Shown: positions 1 to 8,026, counted from the first letter of the stretch. The stretch: 16,192 bases of DNA from an uncultured Oscillospiraceae bacterium (GCA_910587465.1 CAJUMS010000061.1:1-16192); one strand, 5' to 3'. Numbers and translations: made by a program. Notes: generated by a model from the sequence alone, not told the origin.

Positions 1-794
1 AGACCGCCAAGTATCTCCCGTATCTCGGGGATAAGGTCACGGCGTACATTATCGTACAGCTCCGCAATATGGCTCGCGCGCTTTATCTTGCCCGCGAGTA
101 TATCTTTCATGGATCGCATATACTCGCTTTCAAGGCTCTCAATGCTGTCATACACGGTCTCCGCACCGTTGAGCCAACTTTCCGCGTCCGCGTATGTAGA
201 CAGCTCCTCCGCAGTGCGCATGATGTTGTTTTCAAGGGCGTGATCGTTCTCGAAATCAAAGGTGTAGAACAGCGTTTCGCGCTCCTCCGCAGAAAACGCG
301 CACGCTCCCGTCAAAGAGTCATTGTACATATCCTGCATCGCAAGCTTCATCGCCTGCGACTGTATCGCGGTCTTTTTTGCCGCGTCCGCTATCGTGAAAT
401 TTATCGGCAGGTCAAATGCTTCGGCGTTGTCGCGTATCATTTTAAGGCAGAACGCGTCTATCGTCGAAATGGATGCCTGTCGGAGCGCGAATATCTGCTC
501 GTTGAGATACACGCGTTCCTCAACAGCCTCCTCAGAATCCTTCTCCGAAAGCTCCACTATCCTGTCGGAAAGCGCTTTGTTGAGCTTTTCTCGCAGGCTT
601 TTCGTGGCGTTTCGGGTGAACGTCATAACGCACAGTGTGTCCGCTTTTATATTCAACTCCTTGTCCGAAAGCAGGCGGATAACGCGCTCTACGAGAAGGG
701 TGGTCTTTCCGCTACCCGCGGCGGCTGTCACAACGGCGGGGCGTTCGTGAGTATAGTCGGCAGCCCTCTGTTGATCGGGATTTAAATTACTCAT
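1..794 (-). CDS. addA: AddA helicase-nuclease subunit, N-terminal part (continues past window start)
   Basis: AddA is the helicase-nuclease subunit of AddAB, which unwinds and trims double-strand DNA ends for RecA-dependent repair in Firmicutes. The reading frame begins with ATG at 794 and stays open to base 1, giving about 264 residues of a protein normally near 1200. The start MSNLNPDQQRAA carries the Q-motif of UvrD-type helicases. Residues 24-31 (AAAGSGKT) are Walker A, followed by a motif Ia-like TFTRNAT and ISTIDAFC. The ATG overlaps the addB stop by eight bases (ATGAGTAA), so translation is probably coupled to addB. That coupling matters because addB upstream is interrupted by an amber codon. 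The catalytic nuclease end of AddA lies outside the window and cannot be judged. The family call is secure; the gene is partial only because the window ends. Confidence 0.95.
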   Translation of the reverse strand, partial: MSNLNPDQQRAADYTHERPAVVTAAAGSGKTTLLVERVIRLLSDKELNIKADTLCVMTFTRNATKSLREKLNKALSDRIVELSEKDSEEAVEERVYLNEQIFALRQASISTIDAFCLKMIRDNAEAFDLPINFTIADAAKKTAIQSQAMKLAMQDMYNDSLTGACAFSAEERETLFYTFDFENDHALENNIMRTAEELSTYADAESWLNGAETVYDSIESLESEYMRSMKDILAGKIKRASHIAELYDNVRRDLIPEIREILGG

Positions 795-3624
795 TTCCGC
801 CCTCCTCTCCTTTGATGTACGGATTATCCCATTCGGGATTTGTTTTTGTTCCGTAAGCGCGTGCTTTTTCCACCATGACTGCGTTCTTGCCCGCGTTTCC
901 GCAGATATCGCCGAAACGGCAGTATTCGCACGGGTCCTTTCGCTTGTTCTCGCCCTTCCCGTTTACGTCGCGGCGGGTCTCGGTGCATACGAGCGGAAGA
1001 GCGCTCACATCGCCGTCGAACAGCGCATTAAGTTCCTTTCCGACAGCGGCGAGAACATCCCCGCGCAGCTTGTCAAAGCTCTCCGCATCCGCCATATTGA
1101 GCGCATTGGGAGAAAACGTCTTTTTTATCGCCTCGGCGGTTTTCTCGTCAAGACCGCCCTCGGAGGAAATTTTTTCAAGTACGAATTCAAGATACCCGTC
1201 AATATCCCTGCGCGTAACGTCGTCGCTTATCAGCAGCTCGTTGGGGTGATAATTCATAGCGAGCATACGGTACGGCGACAGCTCCTCCTCGACCGCGCCC
1301 GTGTTCTTTGACGGAGCGTAGCTCACTCCTCCCGGACAGAGCGTGAGGGTAGGGTTATCCTTATTTGCGTCGCACAGCGCGAACAGATACAGCAGCATCT
1401 GCAAATTCGAGCCGTGCAGTGTATTGTTAAGGTCGAATTCACGGACAGAGCTCTTATAGTCCACCACCCGCACATATACCTTGTCCATGCCACCGTTTTC
1501 GTCCCTTTCCGTGAACATATCAACACGGTCTATCCTGCCTATCACGGTCACCTCTATGCCGTTCTCAAGCCTTATGATCAAGGGCTTTGCCTCAATATAG
1601 CGCCCGCTTTCTTCGGCGGCCTTAGGCTCGTCGGTTCTGCCACTTTCGTTTTCGGAATACAGCTCCGCGGGAGGTATCGCTGATGGTTCGGACTGTTCGT
1701 TATCAATAATGTATTTCCGCTCGTCACCGTCCGCTATGTCAAGCTCGAAAAACTTTGGACGATAACGCCGCGCAAAGAACTCCGCCTGCACAGTGATGAG
1801 TACGTCCGCAGACGAGTTGGCGATATTGTTGAACAAAAACTGAGTACGCTTGTCGTCGGAGAACTCGTTGTTGGTCTCCAGACGGCAGTATTCCGCGAGG
1901 TATTTCCGCGAGAGCGCGTACAGCTCCGCGCGGGTAAGTCTGAAAAAGCTGTCGGGATCGCCGCTGTATTCGCGGAGAACGTTCTCAAGCACAAAGTGAA
2001 TAGCGTCTCCGCGCTTGGCGTTGTTAAAGCTGCGCGGACTTTTCTCGTCGATACCGAGACCGTAGCGGCAGAAATAATTGAACTTGCACGCGCTGAGCTT
2101 TTCGACGGCCGTCGCGCCTATGTAATCGGACATAAGCCGCCGCGCCGTCTTTCCGGAAATGTGATGACTGCCCGAAAAATCGCTTTCCTCCGTAGTTCTC
2201 ACTGCGCGTGACCTGCGGATATCGTCGAGCATTTCCGTGAAATCGGCGTTCCCGTTTTTCTCCAATGCCTTTTTCAGCACCGCGTTATCGCGCCCGCCGC
2301 GGTTCAGCCCGAGAGCGTAGCGCGCCTTTGCCGCCTTTTCGGTGCGGCAGTAGAATTTGCTGCCAAGCTCGGAGGTCTTGATGATCTTAGCGTCGGGGAA
2401 CGTTCCGAGAATGCCGTTTATAACGTCGGAGCGCTGAACAGCCTCGCCCGAAGCGTCGCACTGCGGACAGCTAACGCACAGAAATTCCGACGGCAGCGAT
2501 ACTGCCTTGTACGCGCGGTACAGCGACAGGTAGTACTGCTCCCGAACCGATTTCAGGCAACGCTCGCCGAAATGCGTTATATTGTCGCGCAGAAGCTCTG
2601 TCTCATACTGCGAGAATATACCGCTCTGCGGCGCGGGCGTAGGAAAGCCCTCGTAGGTCGCGCCGACGATAAAGGCCGCCTTTATGTTATCGGCGCGCGT
2701 CCTGTCGATATCGCCGACAAGCACACAGTCAACAAACTGCGGCGGCTTTGCAAGCGACGTTGTGGAGCAGATATCACGGAACAGTCTGTAATAGTCATCA
2801 AGGGTTATCGGAACGCCGCTAAGCTCCTTGTGCAGCGAATCGAATATCCCGATAAGCGAGTTCCACAGTCTTTGATACAGCGCCACCATTTCGGAATTCA
2901 GCCCCTCGCCGTCCTCGTTCATGCAACGCGTAAAAAGAGCTCGCTGAACGCCGATATCGTCCGTGAGGAGCTTGTAAAGCAGCTCGGTAAGCTCCGCGCC
3001 GTTTATCGTTCCCGTGCCCTTTGGAAGCTTGCGGCGCAGGTCGAGCAGGGGTTGAACTACCCCCGCGCGTATCTCCTCCGCCTGCTCCATGTCAAGGTCT
3101 CTTTCGAGGCGATTGTTTTTAAACGTGAACGGCTTTTTGAGGTGCGGAGTTTCCAGCGCCCACTCGTAGACGTAGCTCTCGAATATGTCGATATCCTTCG
3201 CCGATAAGCCCACGCGCTCGTCCTTTTCCGCGTCAAATTTGCTGAAAAATCCCGTTTTTACGCAGCTGAGCACCGTATCGACGTTGAAGTCTCGCAGGAC
3301 GTTCAGCGCGGCGATAACGGCGTTTATCAGCGGCTGATACAGTATCGGCTCGGGAGCGTCCGTAAAAACGGGTATATCATACCTCGCAAACGCGCTCTCA
3401 ACGTACTTCCCGTAAGCTTTGGCATCGGTACACAACACGGCTATCTCGCGGTAGCGCATACCCTTTTCGCTCACGAGACGGCGAATTCTCGCGGCAATGT
3501 ATTCCGTTTCCTCGTAAACGCTCGGCGCGCTTACGAGCTCTGCGCTGTCGCCGAGTTCAACAGCGCTCCTGCCCGTCCTGAAAAGCCGCTCCGACAGCTC
3601 GCGCAGGGAACTGTTTTCGGACAT
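787..3624 (-). CDS. addB: AddB, C-terminal fragment (nuclease and Fe-S domain) downstream of an in-frame amber codon
   Basis: AddB is the partner subunit of the AddAB helicase-nuclease. This 945-codon stretch is in the same frame as the N-terminal fragment (3679-4461), separated only by TAG at 3679-3681 and 18 sense codons. Joined, they span 1224 codons, a usual AddB length. Nuclease residues are visible: GRIDRVD at 696-702 (Asp699), VVDYKSS at 720-726 (Asp722, Lys724) and LQMLLYL around Gln742. The 4Fe-4S cysteines fit the AddB pattern: Cys513 or Cys519, then Cys899, Cys902 and Cys908 (C-x2-C-x5-C). The region around 632-680 is an acidic insertion of low complexity. The start given is the first ATG after the amber. 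It has no recognisable Shine-Dalgarno, so independent restart looks unlikely and the true gene is probably 787-4461. The stop TAA overlaps the addA start. Confidence 0.9.
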   Translation of the reverse strand: MSENSSLRELSERLFRTGRSAVELGDSAELVSAPSVYEETEYIAARIRRLVSEKGMRYREIAVLCTDAKAYGKYVESAFARYDIPVFTDAPEPILYQPLINAVIAALNVLRDFNVDTVLSCVKTGFFSKFDAEKDERVGLSAKDIDIFESYVYEWALETPHLKKPFTFKNNRLERDLDMEQAEEIRAGVVQPLLDLRRKLPKGTGTINGAELTELLYKLLTDDIGVQRALFTRCMNEDGEGLNSEMVALYQRLWNSLIGIFDSLHKELSGVPITLDDYYRLFRDICSTTSLAKPPQFVDCVLVGDIDRTRADNIKAAFIVGATYEGFPTPAPQSGIFSQYETELLRDNITHFGERCLKSVREQYYLSLYRAYKAVSLPSEFLCVSCPQCDASGEAVQRSDVINGILGTFPDAKIIKTSELGSKFYCRTEKAAKARYALGLNRGGRDNAVLKKALEKNGNADFTEMLDDIRRSRAVRTTEESDFSGSHHISGKTARRLMSDYIGATAVEKLSACKFNYFCRYGLGIDEKSPRSFNNAKRGDAIHFVLENVLREYSGDPDSFFRLTRAELYALSRKYLAEYCRLETNNEFSDDKRTQFLFNNIANSSADVLITVQAEFFARRYRPKFFELDIADGDERKYIIDNEQSEPSAIPPAELYSENESGRTDEPKAAEESGRYIEAKPLIIRLENGIEVTVIGRIDRVDMFTERDENGGMDKVYVRVVDYKSSVREFDLNNTLHGSNLQMLLYLFALCDANKDNPTLTLCPGGVSYAPSKNTGAVEEELSPYRMLAMNYHPNELLISDDVTRRDIDGYLEFVLEKISSEGGLDEKTAEAIKKTFSPNALNMADAESFDKLRGDVLAAVGKELNALFDGDVSALPLVCTETRRDVNGKGENKRKDPCEYCRFGDICGNAGKNAVMVEKARAYGTKTNPEWDNPYIKGEEGGNE

Positions 3625-3672
3625 TCTGTCGGCTATATCATCGGTTACCGTTCTTATTTCGCAATTATCCTC

Positions 3673-3696
3673 AACCGCCTATTGCTTCAGGCGGTT
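3673..3696. repeat. Perfect inverted repeat enclosing the addB amber codon
   Basis: AACCGCCT (3673-3680) and AGGCGGTT (3689-3696) form a perfect 8-base stem around an 8-base loop. On the minus strand the TAG has its T in the loop and its AG as the first two bases of the descending arm. No T-tract follows on the minus strand, so it does not look like an intrinsic terminator. It could be a chance palindrome, a mutational template, or an RNA structure at the stop codon. Confidence 0.85.
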
Positions 3697-4461
3697 TATC
3701 TGCTCTATTGGGGTTCTGAAAACCTCTCGGTTACTGTCAAGCTCCGCGGCAAAGCCGAACGTCACGTTCTCCGCCTTTCCGATTACGCGGCGCAAAAACA
3801 ACAGCTGATCGCTCGTGAAATCGTTGAAGCAGTCCACGAAAACACTCACGCCGTCATAATCGGAGAAATCGCTTTTGGCGACGATATCCGCCGCCATACT
3901 CGTTATATCAAGCCTGTCGATATAGTCCGCAATAAGCTCCTCGTACTGTCCATACAGCATACCGACCTCCGAGAGCTTTCTTACTACGGGCGAATTCCCG
4001 TTTCCATCAAGCTCGAAATTCGGAAGGCTCTCCTCAAGGTCGCGCGCGGTAAGTCCGGCGATCTTGAACATGGAGACGGTCTGCACCATTTTTTCGCAGA
4101 AACCCGACCGCGAGGCTATTTTCCCGAGTGCCGAAAGCGCGGTCTTGTTGTCGTTGACGGTCTTGTGCATTACTATGCTTTTGACAATATCGTCCGCTGG
4201 CAGCCGCGTTTCCCCGCTTTTTTCGAGTATCTCCCCGGACAGCGACGAAAACGTGGTTATCTTCACCTCATCAAAGCGTGAAAGCAGACCCTTATCGTCA
4301 AGTATCCTGTAGACCGCTTTTTCGGTCTCGTACTCAAACTGCTCGGGAACTATATAGACTATATTCCTCTTATCCGCGCCGCTGTCGAGCAGGGAAACAA
4401 GCTCGCTCCTTACTCTTGCGGAAATGTCGAAATTCGCCTTTGCAATAATGAATGTTACCAA
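3679..4461 (-). CDS. addB: AddB, N-terminal fragment ending at a premature TAG
   Basis: This is the N-terminal 260 residues of AddB, recognisable from the IVYIVPEQFEYETEKA and ITTFSSLSGEIL segments that follow the first strand in the family. The start is TTG at 4459-4461, chosen because AAGGAG (4470-4475) lies eight bases upstream; that Shine-Dalgarno overlaps the stop of the preceding gene. The usual Walker A near the N terminus (GRSGSGKT-like in Bacillus AddB) is not present: the equivalent stretch reads IIAKANFDISARV. The frame ends in RLKQ followed by TAG, then continues open in the same frame as AVEDNCEIR and on through the rest of AddB. A single substitution in one codon would restore a full gene. 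If TAG is read as stop, this product lacks the nuclease and Fe-S domains and should not form an active AddAB complex. Confidence 0.88.
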   Translation of the reverse strand: MVTFIIAKANFDISARVRSELVSLLDSGADKRNIVYIVPEQFEYETEKAVYRILDDKGLLSRFDEVKITTFSSLSGEILEKSGETRLPADDIVKSIVMHKTVNDNKTALSALGKIASRSGFCEKMVQTVSMFKIAGLTARDLEESLPNFELDGNGNSPVVRKLSEVGMLYGQYEELIADYIDRLDITSMAADIVAKSDFSDYDGVSVFVDCFNDFTSDQLLFLRRVIGKAENVTFGFAAELDSNREVFRTPIEQINRLKQ

Positions 4462-4473
4462 ATCGTCCGCTCC

Positions 4474-5184
4474 TTATCCGTTGACCTTGTATACATACTC
4501 CCTGCCCTCTTCACCGACCTTGACGATTATCCCCGCCGTGCGCAGAACCTCGGTGCGCAGCGACGCGCGGCATTCTTTCGCCGCGGCGCATAGCTGTTTT
4601 TTAGTGAATTTTTCCGGTAGCTTGTCGGGCAGGAATATCTCGTAATCGCGCGGGATATCCAGCCGCAGTTCCTCGGTTATCTCAAGAGGCACCTGATTTA
4701 TCAGGCATCTTTTCCGCGCCGTCCTGTTGCGCATATCGGGGACTTTTTCGCCGCGAAAATAAACGCGCTTTTCGGTTTTAAGCCGCACTATGATTACCGA
4801 CAGATTTTCGTGATTAAGAAACTCGCGTATCGAATACAGCTCCTCGAATATCTTCAGCTTGGAATACTGCTTGCGCAGCTGAGTTTCGTTGGCTATCTCC
4901 CCAGTGTCCTCGCTGATGAACAGCGTTCGGTACTCGCCGATAACGGGATGTACCACCGTCACGCGCGAATATTCCAGAAACGTCCGCAGCTTTTCCTTTA
5001 GCCGATAGAGCGCCTTGGTCTGTATCTCGAAAATACCGTCCTCACTTACCGCGTCGGCAAAAAAGCTGCCGAGCTTTATTTCCTGCTCGTCGGAGTACGG
5101 AGCGTAATAATTTTTAAGCGTCGCGTGGATAAGTTTTTCGTTCTGCGTACCGACGGAGCCGTGAAAGCCTTTTTTATCGTTCAT
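4474..5184 (-). CDS. Unrecognised protein with PD-(D/E)XK nuclease-like signature, next to addB
   Basis: I do not recognise a named family. The 236-residue product has an N-terminal region that reads like a compact PD-(D/E)XK nuclease core: Glu16 in a helix (GTQNEKLIHATLKNYY), then EIKLGSFFAD with Asp44, then GIFEIQT with Glu53-x-Gln55 in place of Glu-x-Lys. The C-terminal 60 residues are basic and helical, perhaps a winged helix for DNA contact. No signal peptide or membrane span is seen. The ATG at 5184 is preferred because GGAG lies eight bases upstream; a TTG at 5238 would add 18 residues and overlap the previous gene, and cannot be excluded. The stop TAA sits on the Shine-Dalgarno of addB. 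Position directly before addB-addA suggests, but does not show, a DNA-repair role. The fold assignment is inference from spacing of residues. Confidence 0.75.
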   Translation of the reverse strand: MNDKKGFHGSVGTQNEKLIHATLKNYYAPYSDEQEIKLGSFFADAVSEDGIFEIQTKALYRLKEKLRTFLEYSRVTVVHPVIGEYRTLFISEDTGEIANETQLRKQYSKLKIFEELYSIREFLNHENLSVIIVRLKTEKRVYFRGEKVPDMRNRTARKRCLINQVPLEITEELRLDIPRDYEIFLPDKLPEKFTKKQLCAAAKECRASLRTEVLRTAGIIVKVGEEGREYVYKVNG

Positions 5185-5218
5185 CAGCGCCGCTCCGAGA
5201 GCAGCCGAGAACCTTTCC

Positions 5219-6031
5219 TTATCGCCCGCGCTTTTCAATATACCTCGCCACCCCGTCGTTGTCGTTACTTTCGATAATTATATCGGCGGCGCTTTTCAAA
5301 GCGTCCACCGAATTCGCCACGGCAACGCCGACGTTCGCCGCTTGTATCATCGAAATATCGTTATTGTTGTCGCCGAAGCAGATAAGCTCGTCCGCTTTTA
5401 CCAAGTCCGCCAACTGCCGTACGGCGTTCGCTTTTGACGCACTTTTGTCGTAGATCTCGTACCAGATCATATTATCGTCATAGGTGTCCTTCTGGACGTT
5501 GCGCGAAAAGCCGTTCTCCGCGGTGAACACCTTGTCCAATGGCGAGATATCACGCGGATCGATCACCGTAAAATAAAAAATATCCCCCTCGAAAAGCGCC
5601 TTGTAATCGCTTACGGGACGCAATCTTTTATCGCCCCGCCGCGAATTGACGTAGCTTTTCACCTCGTCAAGGCGGCTTTCGAGATAGGAGACTTTTTCCT
5701 CGCCGTTTATGTAGGAATACACCAGCGGCGCAATATTTTCGGTTATAAACAGCTCGCGCGCCATCCGCCGGCACTCCGCGGAATATGTGTTTTCTACAAG
5801 GTGCTTTCCCGTTCGCGGATCAATAATGAAAACACCGTTGAAGGTTATCGCGGGACAATTCAGCCGCAGTCTGTCCACCAGCGGAGACGCGCTCGCGAAC
5901 GAACGCGCCGTGGCGTAGGTGAACATTACGCCGCGATCTATCAGCGAATTAAGCGTACTCACCGAATACTCCGAAATCGAAGTATCAGAGCGCAGTAATG
6001 TTCCGTCAAGATCGGTAATGTATAATGTCAT
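5219..6031 (-). CDS. Cof-type HAD-superfamily phosphatase (subfamily IIB)
   Basis: This 270-residue protein is a soluble haloacid dehalogenase-type hydrolase that probably removes phosphate from a small sugar phosphate, nucleotide or cofactor. Motif I is TDLDGTLL with nucleophile Asp7 and acid/base Asp9. Motif II is ATAR with Thr41. Motif III is Lys200 in SASKANAV. Motif IV is CFGDNNNDISMI with Asp221 and Asp225 for magnesium. A large cap between motifs II and III (about residues 85-185) is the Cof/IIB arrangement, and the length is typical. The ATG at 6029-6031 follows AAGGAG by eight bases and lies two bases after the stop of the PfkB-like gene, so the two are co-translated. The specific substrate cannot be read from sequence. 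Its pairing with a sugar-kinase relative may reflect a shared metabolite, which is inference. Confidence 0.9.
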   Translation of the reverse strand: MTLYITDLDGTLLRSDTSISEYSVSTLNSLIDRGVMFTYATARSFASASPLVDRLRLNCPAITFNGVFIIDPRTGKHLVENTYSAECRRMARELFITENIAPLVYSYINGEEKVSYLESRLDEVKSYVNSRRGDKRLRPVSDYKALFEGDIFYFTVIDPRDISPLDKVFTAENGFSRNVQKDTYDDNMIWYEIYDKSASKANAVRQLADLVKADELICFGDNNNDISMIQAANVGVAVANSVDALKSAADIIIESNDNDGVARYIEKRGR

Positions 6032-6033
6032 AG

Positions 6034-6720
6034 TTAATACTCCTTACAACCCTCCACCGCAAAGCGATGATCGAGCATATACTCGCGCATCTCCGCGCTG
6101 TCGGGGAAATACTCTCCATGCTTCTGAATTGAGATACATCCGCACGCATTCGCTCTGATGACCGCCTCGCTTAGCGGTATCTCCTCGATAACGCCGCTTA
6201 TCAGCCCCGCCGCGAATGCCTTGCCAGCGCCGTGCGTGTCGACCACCTTGTCCGCACGGAACGTCGGAGTATAACCGCTTTCCTTCGCGCTGCGGTAATA
6301 CGCGCCTTTTTTATCGAGCGTAATGATTATTTTCGGCACTCCGAGCGACAAATAATGCTCCGCTGTTTTTTCGGGGTCGTCAAGACCGCAAAGCTCCTTT
6401 GCGTCCTCATCGCTCGGCAGGAATATCTCGGACAGCGCCGCTATCTCGTTTATCAGCGGGTACTTGTCCGCGCCGCTATTACTTAGGTCGGGGTCAAACA
6501 CTACCGGAGTCTCCAGTTTCCCGAACCGCGCGCATACCTCGCGGACAATCGCCGCGTTTTCGTCGGAACGCACCGCGAATTCTCCCGAAATGAACACTGC
6601 CGAGACCTCCGCGTTATCGTAATTTGCGGCGGGCGCGGAGACCGCTTTCACGCCGAGCTTTTCAAGACCTTGTATAATGCTGTATTCCCGTGAGCTTACA
6701 TATTCCAAAACCAAACCCAT
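6034..6720 (-). CDS. PfkB/ribokinase-like protein, N-terminally truncated, catalytic Asp replaced by Lys
   Basis: The 228 residues match the C-terminal two thirds of PfkB-family sugar kinases: AVFISGEF then VVFDPDLSN, a LPSDEDAKELCG stretch where NxxE-type residues normally sit, KIIITLDKKGAYY, and the anion-hole motif as VVDTHGAGKAF at 159-169. Family members have GAGD at this place, Asp being the catalytic base; here position 167 is Lys (codon AAG, bases 6220-6222). The first roughly 90 residues of the family, with the Gly-Gly and sugar-binding lid, are absent. Only 17 bases separate the ATG at 6720 from the hisS stop, so no missing part is hidden upstream. AAGGGG about ten bases before the ATG looks like a working ribosome site and the frame is intact. 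It may be a decaying gene, or a non-catalytic protein kept for another purpose. Kinase activity is unlikely. Confidence 0.8.
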   Translation of the reverse strand: MGLVLEYVSSREYSIIQGLEKLGVKAVSAPAANYDNAEVSAVFISGEFAVRSDENAAIVREVCARFGKLETPVVFDPDLSNSGADKYPLINEIAALSEIFLPSDEDAKELCGLDDPEKTAEHYLSLGVPKIIITLDKKGAYYRSAKESGYTPTFRADKVVDTHGAGKAFAAGLISGVIEEIPLSEAVIRANACGCISIQKHGEYFPDSAEMREYMLDHRFAVEGCKEY

Positions 6721-6737
6721 AAAACGGTCACCCCTTA

Positions 6738-7958
6738 TCAGTCAAACATCTTCACATTTCCGTCGGGATAAGCAAATCCTGCAAAGCCGCCAGCCTGCAA
6801 TTTGTTCAAAAATGCGCCGAGCTTTTTCGGCTTCTTGTAGATCGATACGTCATACTGTCCGCGGAGCTCCTCGGCTTTAGCGTAGACCTCCATGAAATTA
6901 TCCTCGTAGAAAACCGCGAGCTTCTCCTTTGACGACGCAGCGCGGTTCTGCTCGGAGAGTATACTGAAAATGCGCTCAAAGCCTATCGAGAAACCGCACG
7001 CAGGTATCTCCTCGCCAAGAAATTTGCCGATAAGCTTGTCATAGCGTCCGCCGCCCGCTACGGAGCTGCCGAAGTTTTCGGAGCGCACCTCGAACACCGT
7101 GCCAGTATAATAGCCCTGTCCGCGGACGAGCGAGATATCGAATTCAACGCCGTAAGCGCCGTTCGCGATAGCCTTGCTGTCCGTGATTATTCTCGACAGC
7201 CGCGCGGTTTTCTCCCCGCCTACTATCTCGGTTATCTTGTCCAACGTCAGCGGAAGCTGTGACAATACGTCGGAGAGCTTGTCCACGGCGGACTTGTCAA
7301 AGCCCTTTTCGGTGAGCTCTGCGGCTACTCCCTCCGCGCCGATCTTGTCAAGCTTGTCGAAGCTTACGCATACCGTCGACAGCTCCGCCTCGGGAAAGCC
7401 GAGCGCCGAAAGCATACCGTTCAGCACAGTACGGTCGTTTACACGGACGGTGAATTCGCCTATCTCAAGCGCTTTGAGCGCCTTTGCGGTCACGGCTATA
7501 AGCTCGATCTCGCATTCGGGCTCGCTGTCGCCGATAACGTCGATATCGCACTGCATAAACTCACGCAGCCTGCCCTTCTGAGGATTCTCAGCGCGGTATA
7601 CCTTATCCATCTGAATAGCCTTGAACGGCATTGGAAGGCTCTGTCTGTTAGCCGCGAAATATCTTGTGAGCGGCAAGGTCAGGTCGTAGCGCAGTCCCAT
7701 ATCGCACAATGCGTTTTCGCTGCCGTCCGAAAGCGCTTTTTGTAGCTTGTCGCCGCGCTTCAATATCTTGAATATCAGATTCAGATTGTCGCCGCCATCG
7801 CTTTTGTCGAGATTCTCGATATCCTCTATGGCAGGGGTCATTATGCGAGAAAAACCGTTTTCGCGATAGATGTCGGAGATGGTCTTCTGTATGCTCTCGC
7901 GAAGCTCCGCCTCCTGCGGCAGATAGTCGCGCGTACCCTTTACGCTTTTTATTTTCAT
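6738..7958 (-). CDS. hisS: Histidyl-tRNA synthetase with a short C-terminal domain
   Basis: This cytoplasmic class II synthetase charges tRNA-His with histidine. The 406 residues begin KGTRDYLP, typical of HisS. Motif 2 is YRAENPQKGRLREF at 121-134 (Arg122 contacts ATP). The histidine-specific loop is LVRGQGYYTGTVFE at 277-290, with Arg279. Motif 3 is GFSIGFERI at 322-330, after GGGRYDKL. The IFKILKRGDKL segment near residue 62 marks a less common HisS branch. After about residue 345 only some 60 residues remain, where an anticodon-binding domain usually takes about 90, and it ends abruptly in NVKMFD. The ATG at 7958 follows an AAAGGA site and a consensus promoter at 7998-8026. It is the first gene of the leftward operon. 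A HisZ-like regulatory subunit is an alternative, but the retained YYTG loop and motif 2 favour a synthetase. Confidence 0.88.
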   Translation of the reverse strand: MKIKSVKGTRDYLPQEAELRESIQKTISDIYRENGFSRIMTPAIEDIENLDKSDGGDNLNLIFKILKRGDKLQKALSDGSENALCDMGLRYDLTLPLTRYFAANRQSLPMPFKAIQMDKVYRAENPQKGRLREFMQCDIDVIGDSEPECEIELIAVTAKALKALEIGEFTVRVNDRTVLNGMLSALGFPEAELSTVCVSFDKLDKIGAEGVAAELTEKGFDKSAVDKLSDVLSQLPLTLDKITEIVGGEKTARLSRIITDSKAIANGAYGVEFDISLVRGQGYYTGTVFEVRSENFGSSVAGGGRYDKLIGKFLGEEIPACGFSIGFERIFSILSEQNRAASSKEKLAVFYEDNFMEVYAKAEELRGQYDVSIYKKPKKLGAFLNKLQAGGFAGFAYPDGNVKMFD

Positions 7959-7997
7959 TGAATTTGTATATCCTTTCCAATTCTTATTGTCAATTAA

Positions 7998-8026
7998 ATT
8001 ATAGCATTTTGCCGACGCTTTGTCAA
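7998..8026 (-). promoter_or_regulatory. Consensus sigma-A promoter of the hisS-addA operon
   Basis: On the minus strand TTGACA (8021-8026) and TATAAT (7998-8003) are both perfect, 17 bases apart, with an extended TGC before the -10. It lies about 40 bases before the hisS ATG. No T-box specifier or stem-loop long enough for tRNA sensing fits in the short leader, so histidine-responsive attenuation is not apparent. The rest of the divergent space up to 8145 is AT-rich without another recognisable element. Confidence 0.85.

Noticed and set aside
69..785. Plus-strand 238-codon frame
   Set aside because: It is antisense to addA, whose minus-strand frame has clear helicase motifs; the plus-strand protein has no recognisable features.
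2572..3207. Plus-strand 211-codon frame
   Set aside because: Antisense to addB; basic low-information sequence, no ribosome site, explained by codon bias on the opposite strand.
3679..3681. Genome-wide reassignment of TAG to a sense codon
   Set aside because: yicC ends with TAG exactly at the family's usual C terminus and the HTH-AbrB gene also ends with TAG, so TAG is a normal stop here.
3673..3696. Inverted repeat as an intrinsic terminator inside addB
   Set aside because: No T-tract follows on either strand, and it lies inside a conserved coding frame.
5185..5238. TTG start for the unrecognised gene before addB
   Set aside because: The possible GAGG is too near the TTG and the extension overlaps the HAD gene; ATG 5184 has better spacing. 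Not fully excluded.
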